From assembly GCF_027925385.1 (NCBI RefSeq), contig NZ_AP027144.1, positions 62,001-126,000 on the forward strand: DNA of 64,000 nt, given 5' to 3'. Positions within the stretch are counted from its first letter, which is position 1. Each line of letters opens with the position of its first letter. This document shows positions 18,916-26,800 of the stretch, in pieces. The notes under the pieces are model-generated. The model searched no databases. It was not told where the DNA came from and saw only the letters and a program-made list of their open reading frames with translations. The position numbers and the translations under genes were made by a program. This DNA comes from Methylocystis iwaonis. Its GTDB lineage: Bacteria > Pseudomonadota > Alphaproteobacteria > Rhizobiales > Beijerinckiaceae.

Positions 18916-19085
18916 CGAGATGAAGGATGAGGCCGATAGGCGGGGACTTTCCTCCATCCGGATCGAGAACCGGCGCGGTCGTTCCCGCAGGCGCCGGTCC
19001 GCTCCACAATGCCTGCCAGTTTGGCTTCCTGGCCGCTCGGCGTCCGACACAAGCCTGCCGAGGGTGCGGCGGCGACGAGGAGAGA

Positions 19086-20609
19086 CTACGGCCAGGGTCC
19101 CTTTTCGGCTTCGTAGACTGCGTTCGCCTGCGCGATTTCGACGTCGCGGGTTGTTGGCGACCAACCGCCGCCCAGCGCCTGATAGACGCCGGTCGCAGCC
19201 CGGAAGCGCGCCAGACGTGCCTGCGCAAGGCGATCCTGGCTCTGGAAGAGCGAGGTCTGCGTTATGGCGAGCGTGACGGTGTCGATGGTCCCCTCGCGCA
19301 GCCGCGCCAACGCTGTTGCATAGGCGCGGCGCCAGGCCGTGACTGAATCGGCCTGCAGCATTACCTGACGCTCCGTCTCGCGCGCGGCGACGAGCGCGTT
19401 CTCGACATCCGTCAAGGCTGAGAGAATCTGCTTGCGGTAAAGGGTCGCGAGCTCCTGATATCTGCCTTTCTGCAACTCATATTGTCCCTGCAAGGCGTAG
19501 CCGTCGAATAGAGGTTGCGCCAGTTCCGACCCGAATTGCCAGGCGACGGCCTCGGGCCGCAGCACGTTTTTCAGAAGCGCGCTTTGCAAGCCATAGAGTC
19601 CGGTGAGAGTGATCGAAGGAAAAAACGCGGCGCGCGCGCGAAGCACGGAAAATTCCTGCGAGGCGAGTCTTGCTTCCGCCAGCGCAATATCCGGACGGCG
19701 CAGCAACACTTCCGACGGCAAGCCGGGCGCGACAGCCGGAACAGCGAGCTTCGCCAGCGATCCGCCCTCGAGCAGCAAGTCCTCGGGCGCGCGGCCGAGC
19801 AGCACCGCAAGGAGGTTTTCCGTCTGCTGCAAATTTTGCTCGAGCGGCGGAATCGAGGCGCGTTGATCCGCGAGGATCGCCTGCTGCTGCGCGACGTCCA
19901 TCCCCGTCGCCGTGCCGACGCCGAACCGCAGCTTGATCGTCTCGAACACCTCGGTTGCGATCAGGACATTGTCGCGGGCGATGCGGAGACGGTCGCGCGC
20001 CGCCAGAGTCTGAAAATAGGCGTTCAGCACCGCGGCGATCGTCGTAATTTCCACGACGTCGCGGTCGAAGCGGCTGGCGTTGGCGAGAAGCCGCGCGGCG
20101 CTGGAAGCGTCCTGAATCTTGCCCCAAAAATCGATCTCATAGCTTGCGGTCAGACCAAGCTGAAAGAAGCCGAAGCTGACAGCCTGGAAATCAGAAGTGG
20201 CGAGGACGTCGGAACTCGCGGGCGTCAGTCCACCCGCGCCGGATGTGGGGACCAGGACCGTTCCCGGGGTGCGGTTCGTCTGGGCGATGTTATTCACCGA
20301 TAGAGACGGCCGCAGCGCCGCGCTCGACACCCTCGCCTGCGCGTCGGCCTGCTCTATCCGGGCGACCGCCGCGCCGATGTCGAGATTTTGATCGAGCGCC
20401 TGGTCGACGAATCCGGTCAGTTCCCTTGATCGGAAGAGCGCCGCGAAGTCGCGCGCAGCGCGCAGCGGCGGCGCGGAACGTGGTCTGGCTGCGCGAAATC
20501 GTTCGGGCGGCGGCGCGCCAAGACCCGGCTTCTCCCAGTCGAGATTGCAGCCGCTTCCGGCGAACGCCGACAGCATCGCGACCAGCAGCGTGGGAAGCCG
20601 CAATCTCAT
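19086..20609 (-). CDS. outer-membrane efflux lipoprotein (NodT/OprM family, OpmQ-like)
   Basis: A 507-residue TolC-type outer-membrane factor. A lipobox (LSAFAGSGC) places the mature N-terminal Cys near residue 21. The two OEP repeats are evident, with FVDQALDQNLDIGAAVARIE and EVLLRRPDIALAEARLASQE as family landmarks, and the protein ends YQALGGGW plus a short tail. It is the last gene of the long leftward operon, 4 bp after the permease stop, with a GGGAG site. With the adaptor, ATPase and permeases upstream it would form a MacAB-TolC-like tripartite pump; in Pseudomonas the equivalent PvdRT-OpmQ secretes pyoverdine from the periplasm. The substrate here is inferred to be the NRPS product. 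Confidence 0.88.
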   Translation of the reverse strand: MRLRLPTLLVAMLSAFAGSGCNLDWEKPGLGAPPPERFRAARPRSAPPLRAARDFAALFRSRELTGFVDQALDQNLDIGAAVARIEQADAQARVSSAALRPSLSVNNIAQTNRTPGTVLVPTSGAGGLTPASSDVLATSDFQAVSFGFFQLGLTASYEIDFWGKIQDASSAARLLANASRFDRDVVEITTIAAVLNAYFQTLAARDRLRIARDNVLIATEVFETIKLRFGVGTATGMDVAQQQAILADQRASIPPLEQNLQQTENLLAVLLGRAPEDLLLEGGSLAKLAVPAVAPGLPSEVLLRRPDIALAEARLASQEFSVLRARAAFFPSITLTGLYGLQSALLKNVLRPEAVAWQFGSELAQPLFDGYALQGQYELQKGRYQELATLYRKQILSALTDVENALVAARETERQVMLQADSVTAWRRAYATALARLREGTIDTVTLAITQTSLFQSQDRLAQARLARFRAATGVYQALGGGWSPTTRDVEIAQANAVYEAEKGPWP

Positions 20610-20612
20610 AGT

Positions 20613-21832
20613 CTACTCCCACCTCAGCGCGTCGATCGGATTCAATCCCGCCGCCCGACGCGCCGGGAGATAGCCGAAGAGCACGCCGACGCCGACGGAG
20701 ACCAACAGAGCCGCCACGACGCTCACCGGAGGGACAATGAGCGGCCAGTCCACCAGGAGCGCGACGAGCGCGCTTCCCGCGAGGCCGATACCAAGACCGA
20801 TGATCCCCGCGAGGACGCATAGCGTGACGGCCTCGACGAGAAACTGCAGGAGGATATCGCGCTTGCGCGCGCCGATCGCCATGCGCAGCCCGATTTCCTG
20901 CGTGCGCTCGGTGACGGAGACAAGCATCATGTTCATGATCCCGACGCCACCGACGAAGAGCGAGATCGCGGCGGCCGCGAGAGAAGCCAGGTTAGAGAGG
21001 TTTGCGTCGTGTTCAGCAGCTCGACAAATCGGGTCGAGTCGAAGACGTTGAGCTTGTCCTCCTGAGCGCCGACGAGATGTTTGCGCTCGCGTAATAGCGC
21101 AAGAACCTCCTCTTTGACCTTCTCGCGGTCGGCGCCGGGCCTGACTTTCATGTCGATGGAGCTGATTTGCCGGGGGCTCGACAATGCGGAATTCGGCAGA
21201 TGCGCGCGCGCCGTCGTGATCGGAAGATAGATGTAATTGTCCATATTCTCGCCGCCCATCGAACCGAGCCTCGTCCGCACGCCGATGATGCGAACCGGAG
21301 CGGCGCCGAGGCGCACGGTCTGATTCAGCGGCGACTCGTCCCCGAACAATTTTTCTTTGACGGTCGCTCCAAGAACGACCACTTTCGCGCCGGCGCGAAC
21401 CTCTTCGTCGTCGAAGAATTGGCCCTCGAGGAGTTTGACGCCGAAAACCGTCTGATAGGTCGCCTCGACGGCATAATATTTGGTGTTCCAGCTCTTATCG
21501 CCGGCGACCACGGTGACGCCGCCGTTTATTTCTCGCGACAGATATTGCAGGTTGGGGATGACCTCACGAATCGCATTAGCGTCCTGATCGGTTAGAACAA
21601 CCGCCACGCCGCGCCGGAGCGCATTCTCCACCTTGGTCGTGAATACGAAAAGCACATCCGTGCCCGCGCTGGCGATCTGCCGCTCGACGAGTTTATTCGC
21701 GCCCGCATTGGCCGCGCTCATGACGACGAGGCCGCTGACGCCGATGATGACCCCGATCGCCGTCAGGGCGCTGCGCAGCAGATTCGAGCGAAGCGCCGTG
21801 GCCGCCTCCTGCAGGAGCGTGCGCGGAGTCAT
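20613..21832 (-). pseudogene. MacB-like permease 1, frameshifted
   Basis: An N-terminal TM segment (LRSALTAIGVIIGVSGLVVM) and a MacB periplasmic domain are encoded from the ATG at 21832. The frame is lost near 21000, just as TM2 starts (TQTSLT then out of frame). The remainder (LFVGGVGIMNMMLVSVTERT through GLNPIDALRWE) lies in another frame down to 20613. Together they would give a permease of about 400 residues, very similar to the intact copy next door. A second start (ATG at 20936) could yield a separate C-terminal piece, but a half permease is unlikely to work. It could be a true one-base frameshift or a sequencing error. Confidence 0.8.
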
Positions 21833-21898
21833 GCCGTCGGCTCCTTTGCGAGCGCGCCGCGCCGTCGCTGCTTGCCGCCGCTGGAAAATCGCAAGGCG

Positions 21899-23119
21899 TT
21901 ACTTCCTCCTCAAAGCGTCGATTGGATTCAATCCCGCCCCGCGGCGCGCGGGTAGGTAGCCGAATATGATCCCGACGCTGACAGAAACCAGAGTGGCCGC
22001 CGCTGCGCCCAATGGCGGGATAATGAGCGGCCAGTCCACGAGGCGCGCCACGAGAACGCTTCCCGCGAGGCCGATCATGAGACCGATCAGTCCCGCAACA
22101 ACGGACAGCGTGACGGCTTCGGCCAGAAACTGCCGGAGTATGTCGCGCCGGCGCGCGCCGATCGCCATGCGAAGTCCGATTTCCCGCGTGCGCTCGGTGA
22201 CCGACACGAGCATGATATTCATGATCCCGACCCCGCCGACGAGAAGCAGGATCGCCGCCGTCGCGAGGAGAAGCCGGTTCAGCGTGGATTGCGTCGTGTT
22301 CAGCAACTCAACCATCTGCGTGAGGTCGATCACATCGAGCTTGTCCTCCTGCGCGCCGCGCAAATGCTTGCGCTCGCGCAGAAGCGCGAGAACGTCCTGT
22401 TTGACCTTCTCGCGGTTGGCGCCTGGAGAAACTTTCATATCGATCAGGCTGAGTTGCCGAGCGGTCGACATTTCCGAGTTTGGGATATGCGCGCGCGCCG
22501 TCTTGATCGGAAGAATGATGAAATTATCCTCATCGACGCCACCGAAGGAGCCGCGCTTCCTGCGCACGCCGATGATGCGGACGGGTATAGTGCCCAGGCG
22601 GACTGTCTGATCCAGCGGAGACGCAGTTCCGAACAGCTTTCTTGCGACTGTTGCGCCGATGACGATGACCTTTGCGCCGGAACGCACCTCGGCCTCGTCG
22701 AAAAACCGCCCCTCGGAAAGCTTGACGCCCCAAACCTGCTCGTATGACGCGTCGACTCCCCAATATTCGGTGATCCAGCTGGAGTTTCCCGCGACAAGCG
22801 TCACTTTACTGTAAACCTCGCGCGACAGATATTGTATGTTCGGGACCAGTTCACGGACCGCATTCGCGTCCTGGTCGGTTAGGACGACCACCGCGCCGCG
22901 CCGGAGCGCATTCTCCACCTTGGCCGCGCGAACGGCGAGCGCATCCGTGCCCTGATCGGCGATCTGGCGCTCGACGAGCTTGTTCGCGCCCGAATTCGCC
23001 GCGCTCATCACGACGAGACTGCCGACGCCGATGATGACGCCGAACGCCGTCAACGCGCTGCGTAGCAGATTCAGTCGAAGCGCGTTGATCGCTTCTCGAA
23101 AAAGCGTCTGAAGCGTCAC
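21899..23119 (-). CDS. MacB-like ABC permease 2 (FtsX-fold)
   Basis: A 406-residue permease with four TM segments: TM1 LRSALTAFGVIIGVGSLVVM, a large periplasmic MacB-PCD domain, then ATAAILLLVGGVGIMNIMLV, a second pair of helices, and the end GYLPARRGAGLNPIDALR. The start is the GTG at 23119, which overlaps the stop of the ATPase gene (GTGA) and has GGAG 8 nt upstream. It is the intact partner of a tandem duplicate. MacB proteins are mechanotransducers that push periplasmic substrates into TolC-like ducts; here ATPase and permease are separate polypeptides, unlike the fused PvdT or MacB. Confidence 0.9.
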   Translation of the reverse strand: MTLQTLFREAINALRLNLLRSALTAFGVIIGVGSLVVMSAANSGANKLVERQIADQGTDALAVRAAKVENALRRGAVVVLTDQDANAVRELVPNIQYLSREVYSKVTLVAGNSSWITEYWGVDASYEQVWGVKLSEGRFFDEAEVRSGAKVIVIGATVARKLFGTASPLDQTVRLGTIPVRIIGVRRKRGSFGGVDEDNFIILPIKTARAHIPNSEMSTARQLSLIDMKVSPGANREKVKQDVLALLRERKHLRGAQEDKLDVIDLTQMVELLNTTQSTLNRLLLATAAILLLVGGVGIMNIMLVSVTERTREIGLRMAIGARRRDILRQFLAEAVTLSVVAGLIGLMIGLAGSVLVARLVDWPLIIPPLGAAAATLVSVSVGIIFGYLPARRGAGLNPIDALRRK

Positions 23120-23856
23120 GCCGTTGGCTCCTTCGCACGCGCGCCGCTGCGACGCTGACACACGTCTTCGACAATTTCGCCGTCGCAAAAGCGCAGCAGC
23201 CGGTCGGCATAGGCCGCGATATCAGGCTCGTGCGTGATGACGACCAGCGTCAACCCTTCTTCGTTGAGCGACGAAAGAAGCGACATGATCTCATGCGAAT
23301 TATGCGTGTCGAGCGCCCCCGTCGGTTCGTCGGCGATGACGATTTTGGGATCATTCACCAGCGCGCGGGCGATCGCGACGCGCTGTTGCTGTCCACCGGA
23401 AAGCTGATTGGGCCGATGGCTGAGTCTGTCGCCGAGCCCGACCTGCTGCAAGCGCGCGCGCGCGCACTCGAAGGCGTCGACGCCCGGTCGTGACGAATAG
23501 GCGAGCGGCAGCATGACGTTTTCGAGCGCCGACATCCGCGCCATCAGATTGAACTGCTGAAATACAAAGCCGATGCTAAGATTGCGCAAATGCGCAAGAT
23601 CATCGCCCGTCATCGACGCCACCGCCTGGCCGTGGATCTTCAAGACGCCGGACGTCGGCGTATCGAGCGCCCCGATCAGATTCGCCATCGTCGATTTGCC
23701 AGATCCGGACGCGCCCATGATCGCGACAAACTCGCCGCGCGCTACGGAAAAGCTCACCCCGCGCAAAGCCTGCACTTTCTCGTTCCCAAGATTGTAAGTC
23801 TTGGTCAGCCCCACGCATTCGATGGCGGGATCTGGCGACGCGGAGGACACTGTCAT
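23116..23856 (-). CDS. ABC transporter ATPase (MacB/LolD family)
   Basis: A 246-residue ATP-binding subunit. Walker A is GASGSGKST, the signature is LSGGQQQRVAIARALV, Walker B is IVIADEPTGALD, and the H-loop follows in VVITHEPD. The subfamily (MacB/LolD) is shown by the N-terminal LTKTYNLGNEKVQALRGVSF. It overlaps the adaptor gene upstream and the permease gene downstream by 4 bp each, so the pump parts are made in fixed order. It presumably drives either or both tandem permeases. Confidence 0.92.
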   Translation of the reverse strand: MTVSSASPDPAIECVGLTKTYNLGNEKVQALRGVSFSVARGEFVAIMGASGSGKSTMANLIGALDTPTSGVLKIHGQAVASMTGDDLAHLRNLSIGFVFQQFNLMARMSALENVMLPLAYSSRPGVDAFECARARLQQVGLGDRLSHRPNQLSGGQQQRVAIARALVNDPKIVIADEPTGALDTHNSHEIMSLLSSLNEEGLTLVVITHEPDIAAYADRLLRFCDGEIVEDVCQRRSGARAKEPTA

Positions 23857-25070
23857 TTCTCCGGCGTCGCGGCGATTGTCGCCCGCAGGATCGCCGCGTC
23901 GCCTGGCTTCAGATCGCCGTCGAGAATCTCGGTCGCCGCGTCACCCTTGACGCCCAGGCGAACGGATCGCGACTTCAGCGAATTTGTCGCGTCGAGAACC
24001 CAGAGGCGTGTCTGCCCCTCGCGCGGCGCGGCGTCGTCCCCAACGGCGGCGGAGGGATGAAACCGTAACGCTTCGTTTGGCGTGTTCAGCACATTCTCGC
24101 GTCGGGCCGTCACGATCCGAACCGTCGCCGTCATATCCGGAAAAAGCCGCATGTCCGGGTTTTGCGCGCGAACGACGACCGTGTAGGTCACGACGCCGCT
24201 CGTTTTCGTCGCCGCCAGCCGTATCTGCTCGACGACGCCGTAAAAGGTCTCGACGGGAAAAGTCTCGACGGTGAACTTCACTTCGTCGCCGACGCGGATG
24301 GCCCCGACATCCGCCTCGTCGACCTGCGCCAGAATCTGTATTTGCGACAGGTCCTGCGCGATCTGGAACAATACGGGCGTCTGATACTCCGCCGTCACGG
24401 TCTGCCCGCGCTGCATCCTTCGGTCGATCACCACGCCGTTGATTGGCGATCTGATCAAAGTGCGATCGAAATTGATCTGCGCTTGATCGCATTCGGCCTG
24501 CCGCAGCGCGACAGTCGCTTTCGCCGACTCGAGGTCAGCTTGCGCCGCGCTGAGTTCATGGCGAGTGGCGCCGCTCTCCGTTTGCGCCTGATCGAGCTGC
24601 TGGCGGGAGACGCCAGCGGCCGGCGCCAGCGCGCTGTAGCGCCCGACATTGCGATCGAGCAGACCGAGCTGCTTTTGCAGCTTCGCCATCGCCGCCTCGC
24701 GCCGCGAGACGTCCGCCCTGGCGATCGCGAGATTAGCCGAGGCGGCCTGCACTTTCGCGTCGAACGGCGCGCGATCGATCACGGCGATGAGATCGCCCTG
24801 TTTCACTTTGCTGTTGAAATCGACCTTCATCTCCGTGATCGGCCCGGAAACTTGCGAACCCACATCGACCGTCACCAGCGCTTTGACCGCGCCAGACGCC
24901 GTAACGCTCCGCTCGACGACGCCGCGGCCAAGGAGTTGCGTTTGGTAGAGGCGCGTCGCGTCGGCGTTTCCGCTACCGAAAGACCACCAGAGAGCCAGGC
25001 ACAAAACCACCGCAGAAAAAACGAGCGCGCCGACGATCGAAATTTTCTTTCCCTTTGCGTCGATCCTCAT
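23853..25070 (-). CDS. MacA-like periplasmic adaptor (membrane fusion protein)
   Basis: About 405 residues from the ATG at 25070, which has GGAG 10 nt upstream; an upstream start at 25106 would add 12 unlikely residues. It has an N-terminal membrane anchor (IVGALVFSAVVLCLALWWSF) and a lipoyl half-motif region VTVDVGSQVSGPITEMKVDF. A long coiled-coil hairpin (NLAIARADVSRREAAMAKLQ onward) and the second lipoyl half IRSPINGVVIDRRMQRGQTV come next, then beta-barrel and membrane-proximal domains. This order is typical of MacA/PvdR adaptors for ABC-type tripartite pumps. It overlaps the ATPase gene by 4 bp. Confidence 0.9.
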   Translation of the reverse strand: MRIDAKGKKISIVGALVFSAVVLCLALWWSFGSGNADATRLYQTQLLGRGVVERSVTASGAVKALVTVDVGSQVSGPITEMKVDFNSKVKQGDLIAVIDRAPFDAKVQAASANLAIARADVSRREAAMAKLQKQLGLLDRNVGRYSALAPAAGVSRQQLDQAQTESGATRHELSAAQADLESAKATVALRQAECDQAQINFDRTLIRSPINGVVIDRRMQRGQTVTAEYQTPVLFQIAQDLSQIQILAQVDEADVGAIRVGDEVKFTVETFPVETFYGVVEQIRLAATKTSGVVTYTVVVRAQNPDMRLFPDMTATVRIVTARRENVLNTPNEALRFHPSAAVGDDAAPREGQTRLWVLDATNSLKSRSVRLGVKGDAATEILDGDLKPGDAAILRATIAATPEK

Positions 25071-25463
25071 TGGAAAGAAACTCCAGTAAACGCCAGTATA
25101 CGACAAATCACGCGCGTGATCCTTGCCGCCGTACCCCGTTCGCGCGCTCCGATCGTTGTCGGTAATCTATTCGAGATTCGCGAGAGCGCATTTGAAAACT
25201 GATTGTCCCGGCCTAAAGAGAGCTGGCTCAGCGGCGCGACGAAGGAGCGTCCTTGCCCGTCCTCCTCGATCGTGAAACGGCACATGAGTTCATGATCCGG
25301 TCCGCCGTTGATGACGCCCGGAAGCATCAATCGCGGCGACGCCGAAAGGGAAACGAGCCGGTCGCGCAGAAACGCGATAAGCGGCGCGCGCGCATAGGCC
25401 AAAACGCGCCGGGCGCGAAATTCTGCGGCGGAGCAGTTGCATATCGATATTGCGGGAGCGCAT
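25067..25463 (-). pseudogene. unknown small protein, apparently frameshifted
   Basis: Eleven bases after the PepSY stop there is a strong AGGAGG site and ATG at 25463. The frame it opens (MRSRNIDMQLLRRR) soon becomes low-complexity. A second frame starting before it carries convincing sequence, AEFRARRVLAYARAPLIAFL, then RLVSLSASPRLMLPGVINGG and HELMCRFTIEEDGQGRSFVA. The simplest reading is a single gene of about 120-130 residues with a one-base shift 40-60 nt after the start. I do not recognise the family. Position between PepSY and the efflux adaptor in the same operon suggests a part in handling the NRPS product, but nothing in the sequence names a function. Confidence 0.5.
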
Positions 25464-25473
25464 AAATTCCTCC

Positions 25474-26727
25474 TTAGCGTAAAAGCCTGAAATACTCAGC
25501 GGGTCTCCTGCTCGCCGGCACACCCGCAAGCGTAGCTCCAGTTACGTGGCGCTTCCGCGCGCGCCGCTTCCGCCACCAGATGTAAACGCCCGTGCCGGAC
25601 AGCATCGTTATGACGAGGCCGAGGGCGCAGACAAAAATCTTGTAAGGCATGCCGAACAGATTTGCGGTGTGAAGCTGTACGAGCCACGTCGTCACCGTCG
25701 TCCCGCTCTGCTCTCCCGTAGGGATTTTGACGCCGAGCAACTTTCCTTCGAAGGCGTCGAAATAAACCGACGTCGATCCATATTTGTCGCCAATGTCTCT
25801 TGACGAGCGCACGCGATACTCCCAGCCGCCGAGCTGCTTGGAATTGTATAGCGCGAGAACGCGTTCGATCGTTAAGCCGCGCTTGGTAGCCTCGGTCGCC
25901 ATCAGGCGCTCTCCGGTCGCCAGCGCCTCGTCCCATGACATCGGCTCCCGGCCCGACGGCGCCGGCGGCTTGACGTCACTCCGCGCCCACATCGGCTGCT
26001 CATAATCGAGCACGAATTGCGTCACGCGCGTGTAAACGAAATTGAGATCCATATAGACACTGGACCAGGCGAATATCAGCAGCATGACCCAGAGCCAAAG
26101 TCCGAAGGCGCGGTGGAGATCGAAATTGACGCGGTAGGCTGAAGAGCCGCGCCACTTAATGAGCCAGGCCGGCTTCCAGCGCGCGAGAAACCCTTTGCGC
26201 GAATGGCCGGTTGGCGTTGGCAGCGTCAGGTAGACCCCGACGAAGCAGTCGACCGTCCATAAGAGCGCGACAACGCCAAGTATCCAGTCGCCGATTCCGC
26301 TCATCGCCAGATACATGTGTAGGGCGTAGACGAAGGGCATGATGTCGGTCTTCGTCTTCGGCAGTCCATGCCATGCCGCGCGCCCGCGTTCATGTCCGTC
26401 GATCGAATCGAGATGGATGTATTCAAAATCGAGCGGCGCGGCGCCCACACGCGCCTCCATGCCGATCATCACCGAGCCGGGATAGCCGAGATATACGGTC
26501 TTCGTTTGCGCCTGCGGAACGATCGCCTCGGCGCGGCGCGCCAACGTCGCGGCATCGAGCGTGATCCCGGGCCGATCGCCCGGATACATCTCCGGCGTCA
26601 GCCAATGATTAATTTCGAGCCAAAATGCCAGCAGGCTTCCCGTCAGCCCGACGACGATGAGAAAGCCAGCCATCACGAGGCCCGCCCAGCGGTGAAGCCA
26701 GACCCAGAACGCGCGCGTCAACATCAA
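25474..26727 (-). CDS. PepSY-associated membrane protein, siderophore locus 2
   Basis: A 417-residue PepSY TM protein. It shows the N-terminal helix motif (VWLHRWAGLVMAGFLIVVG) with GLTGSLLAFWLEI, a periplasmic PepSY region, conserved HMYLAMSGIGDWILG and FDLHRAFGLWLWVMLLIFAW helices and the closing GTGVYIWWRKRRAR. It resembles FoxB-like proteins that act on ferrisiderophores at the inner membrane. It lies 73 bp after the TonB receptor of the NRPS locus and is clearly a paralogue of the PepSY protein at 11360-12592, though not a close one. Its partner metallophore is inferred from position. Confidence 0.9.
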   Translation of the reverse strand: MMLTRAFWVWLHRWAGLVMAGFLIVVGLTGSLLAFWLEINHWLTPEMYPGDRPGITLDAATLARRAEAIVPQAQTKTVYLGYPGSVMIGMEARVGAAPLDFEYIHLDSIDGHERGRAAWHGLPKTKTDIMPFVYALHMYLAMSGIGDWILGVVALLWTVDCFVGVYLTLPTPTGHSRKGFLARWKPAWLIKWRGSSAYRVNFDLHRAFGLWLWVMLLIFAWSSVYMDLNFVYTRVTQFVLDYEQPMWARSDVKPPAPSGREPMSWDEALATGERLMATEATKRGLTIERVLALYNSKQLGGWEYRVRSSRDIGDKYGSTSVYFDAFEGKLLGVKIPTGEQSGTTVTTWLVQLHTANLFGMPYKIFVCALGLVITMLSGTGVYIWWRKRRARKRHVTGATLAGVPASRRPAEYFRLLR

Positions 26728-26800
26728 AAGGCTCCTCGATACGAGAGGGGCTAAGAGACCGCCCCGTTTCGGGACGGCCTGAGGTCGCGAAGGTTCGCGC

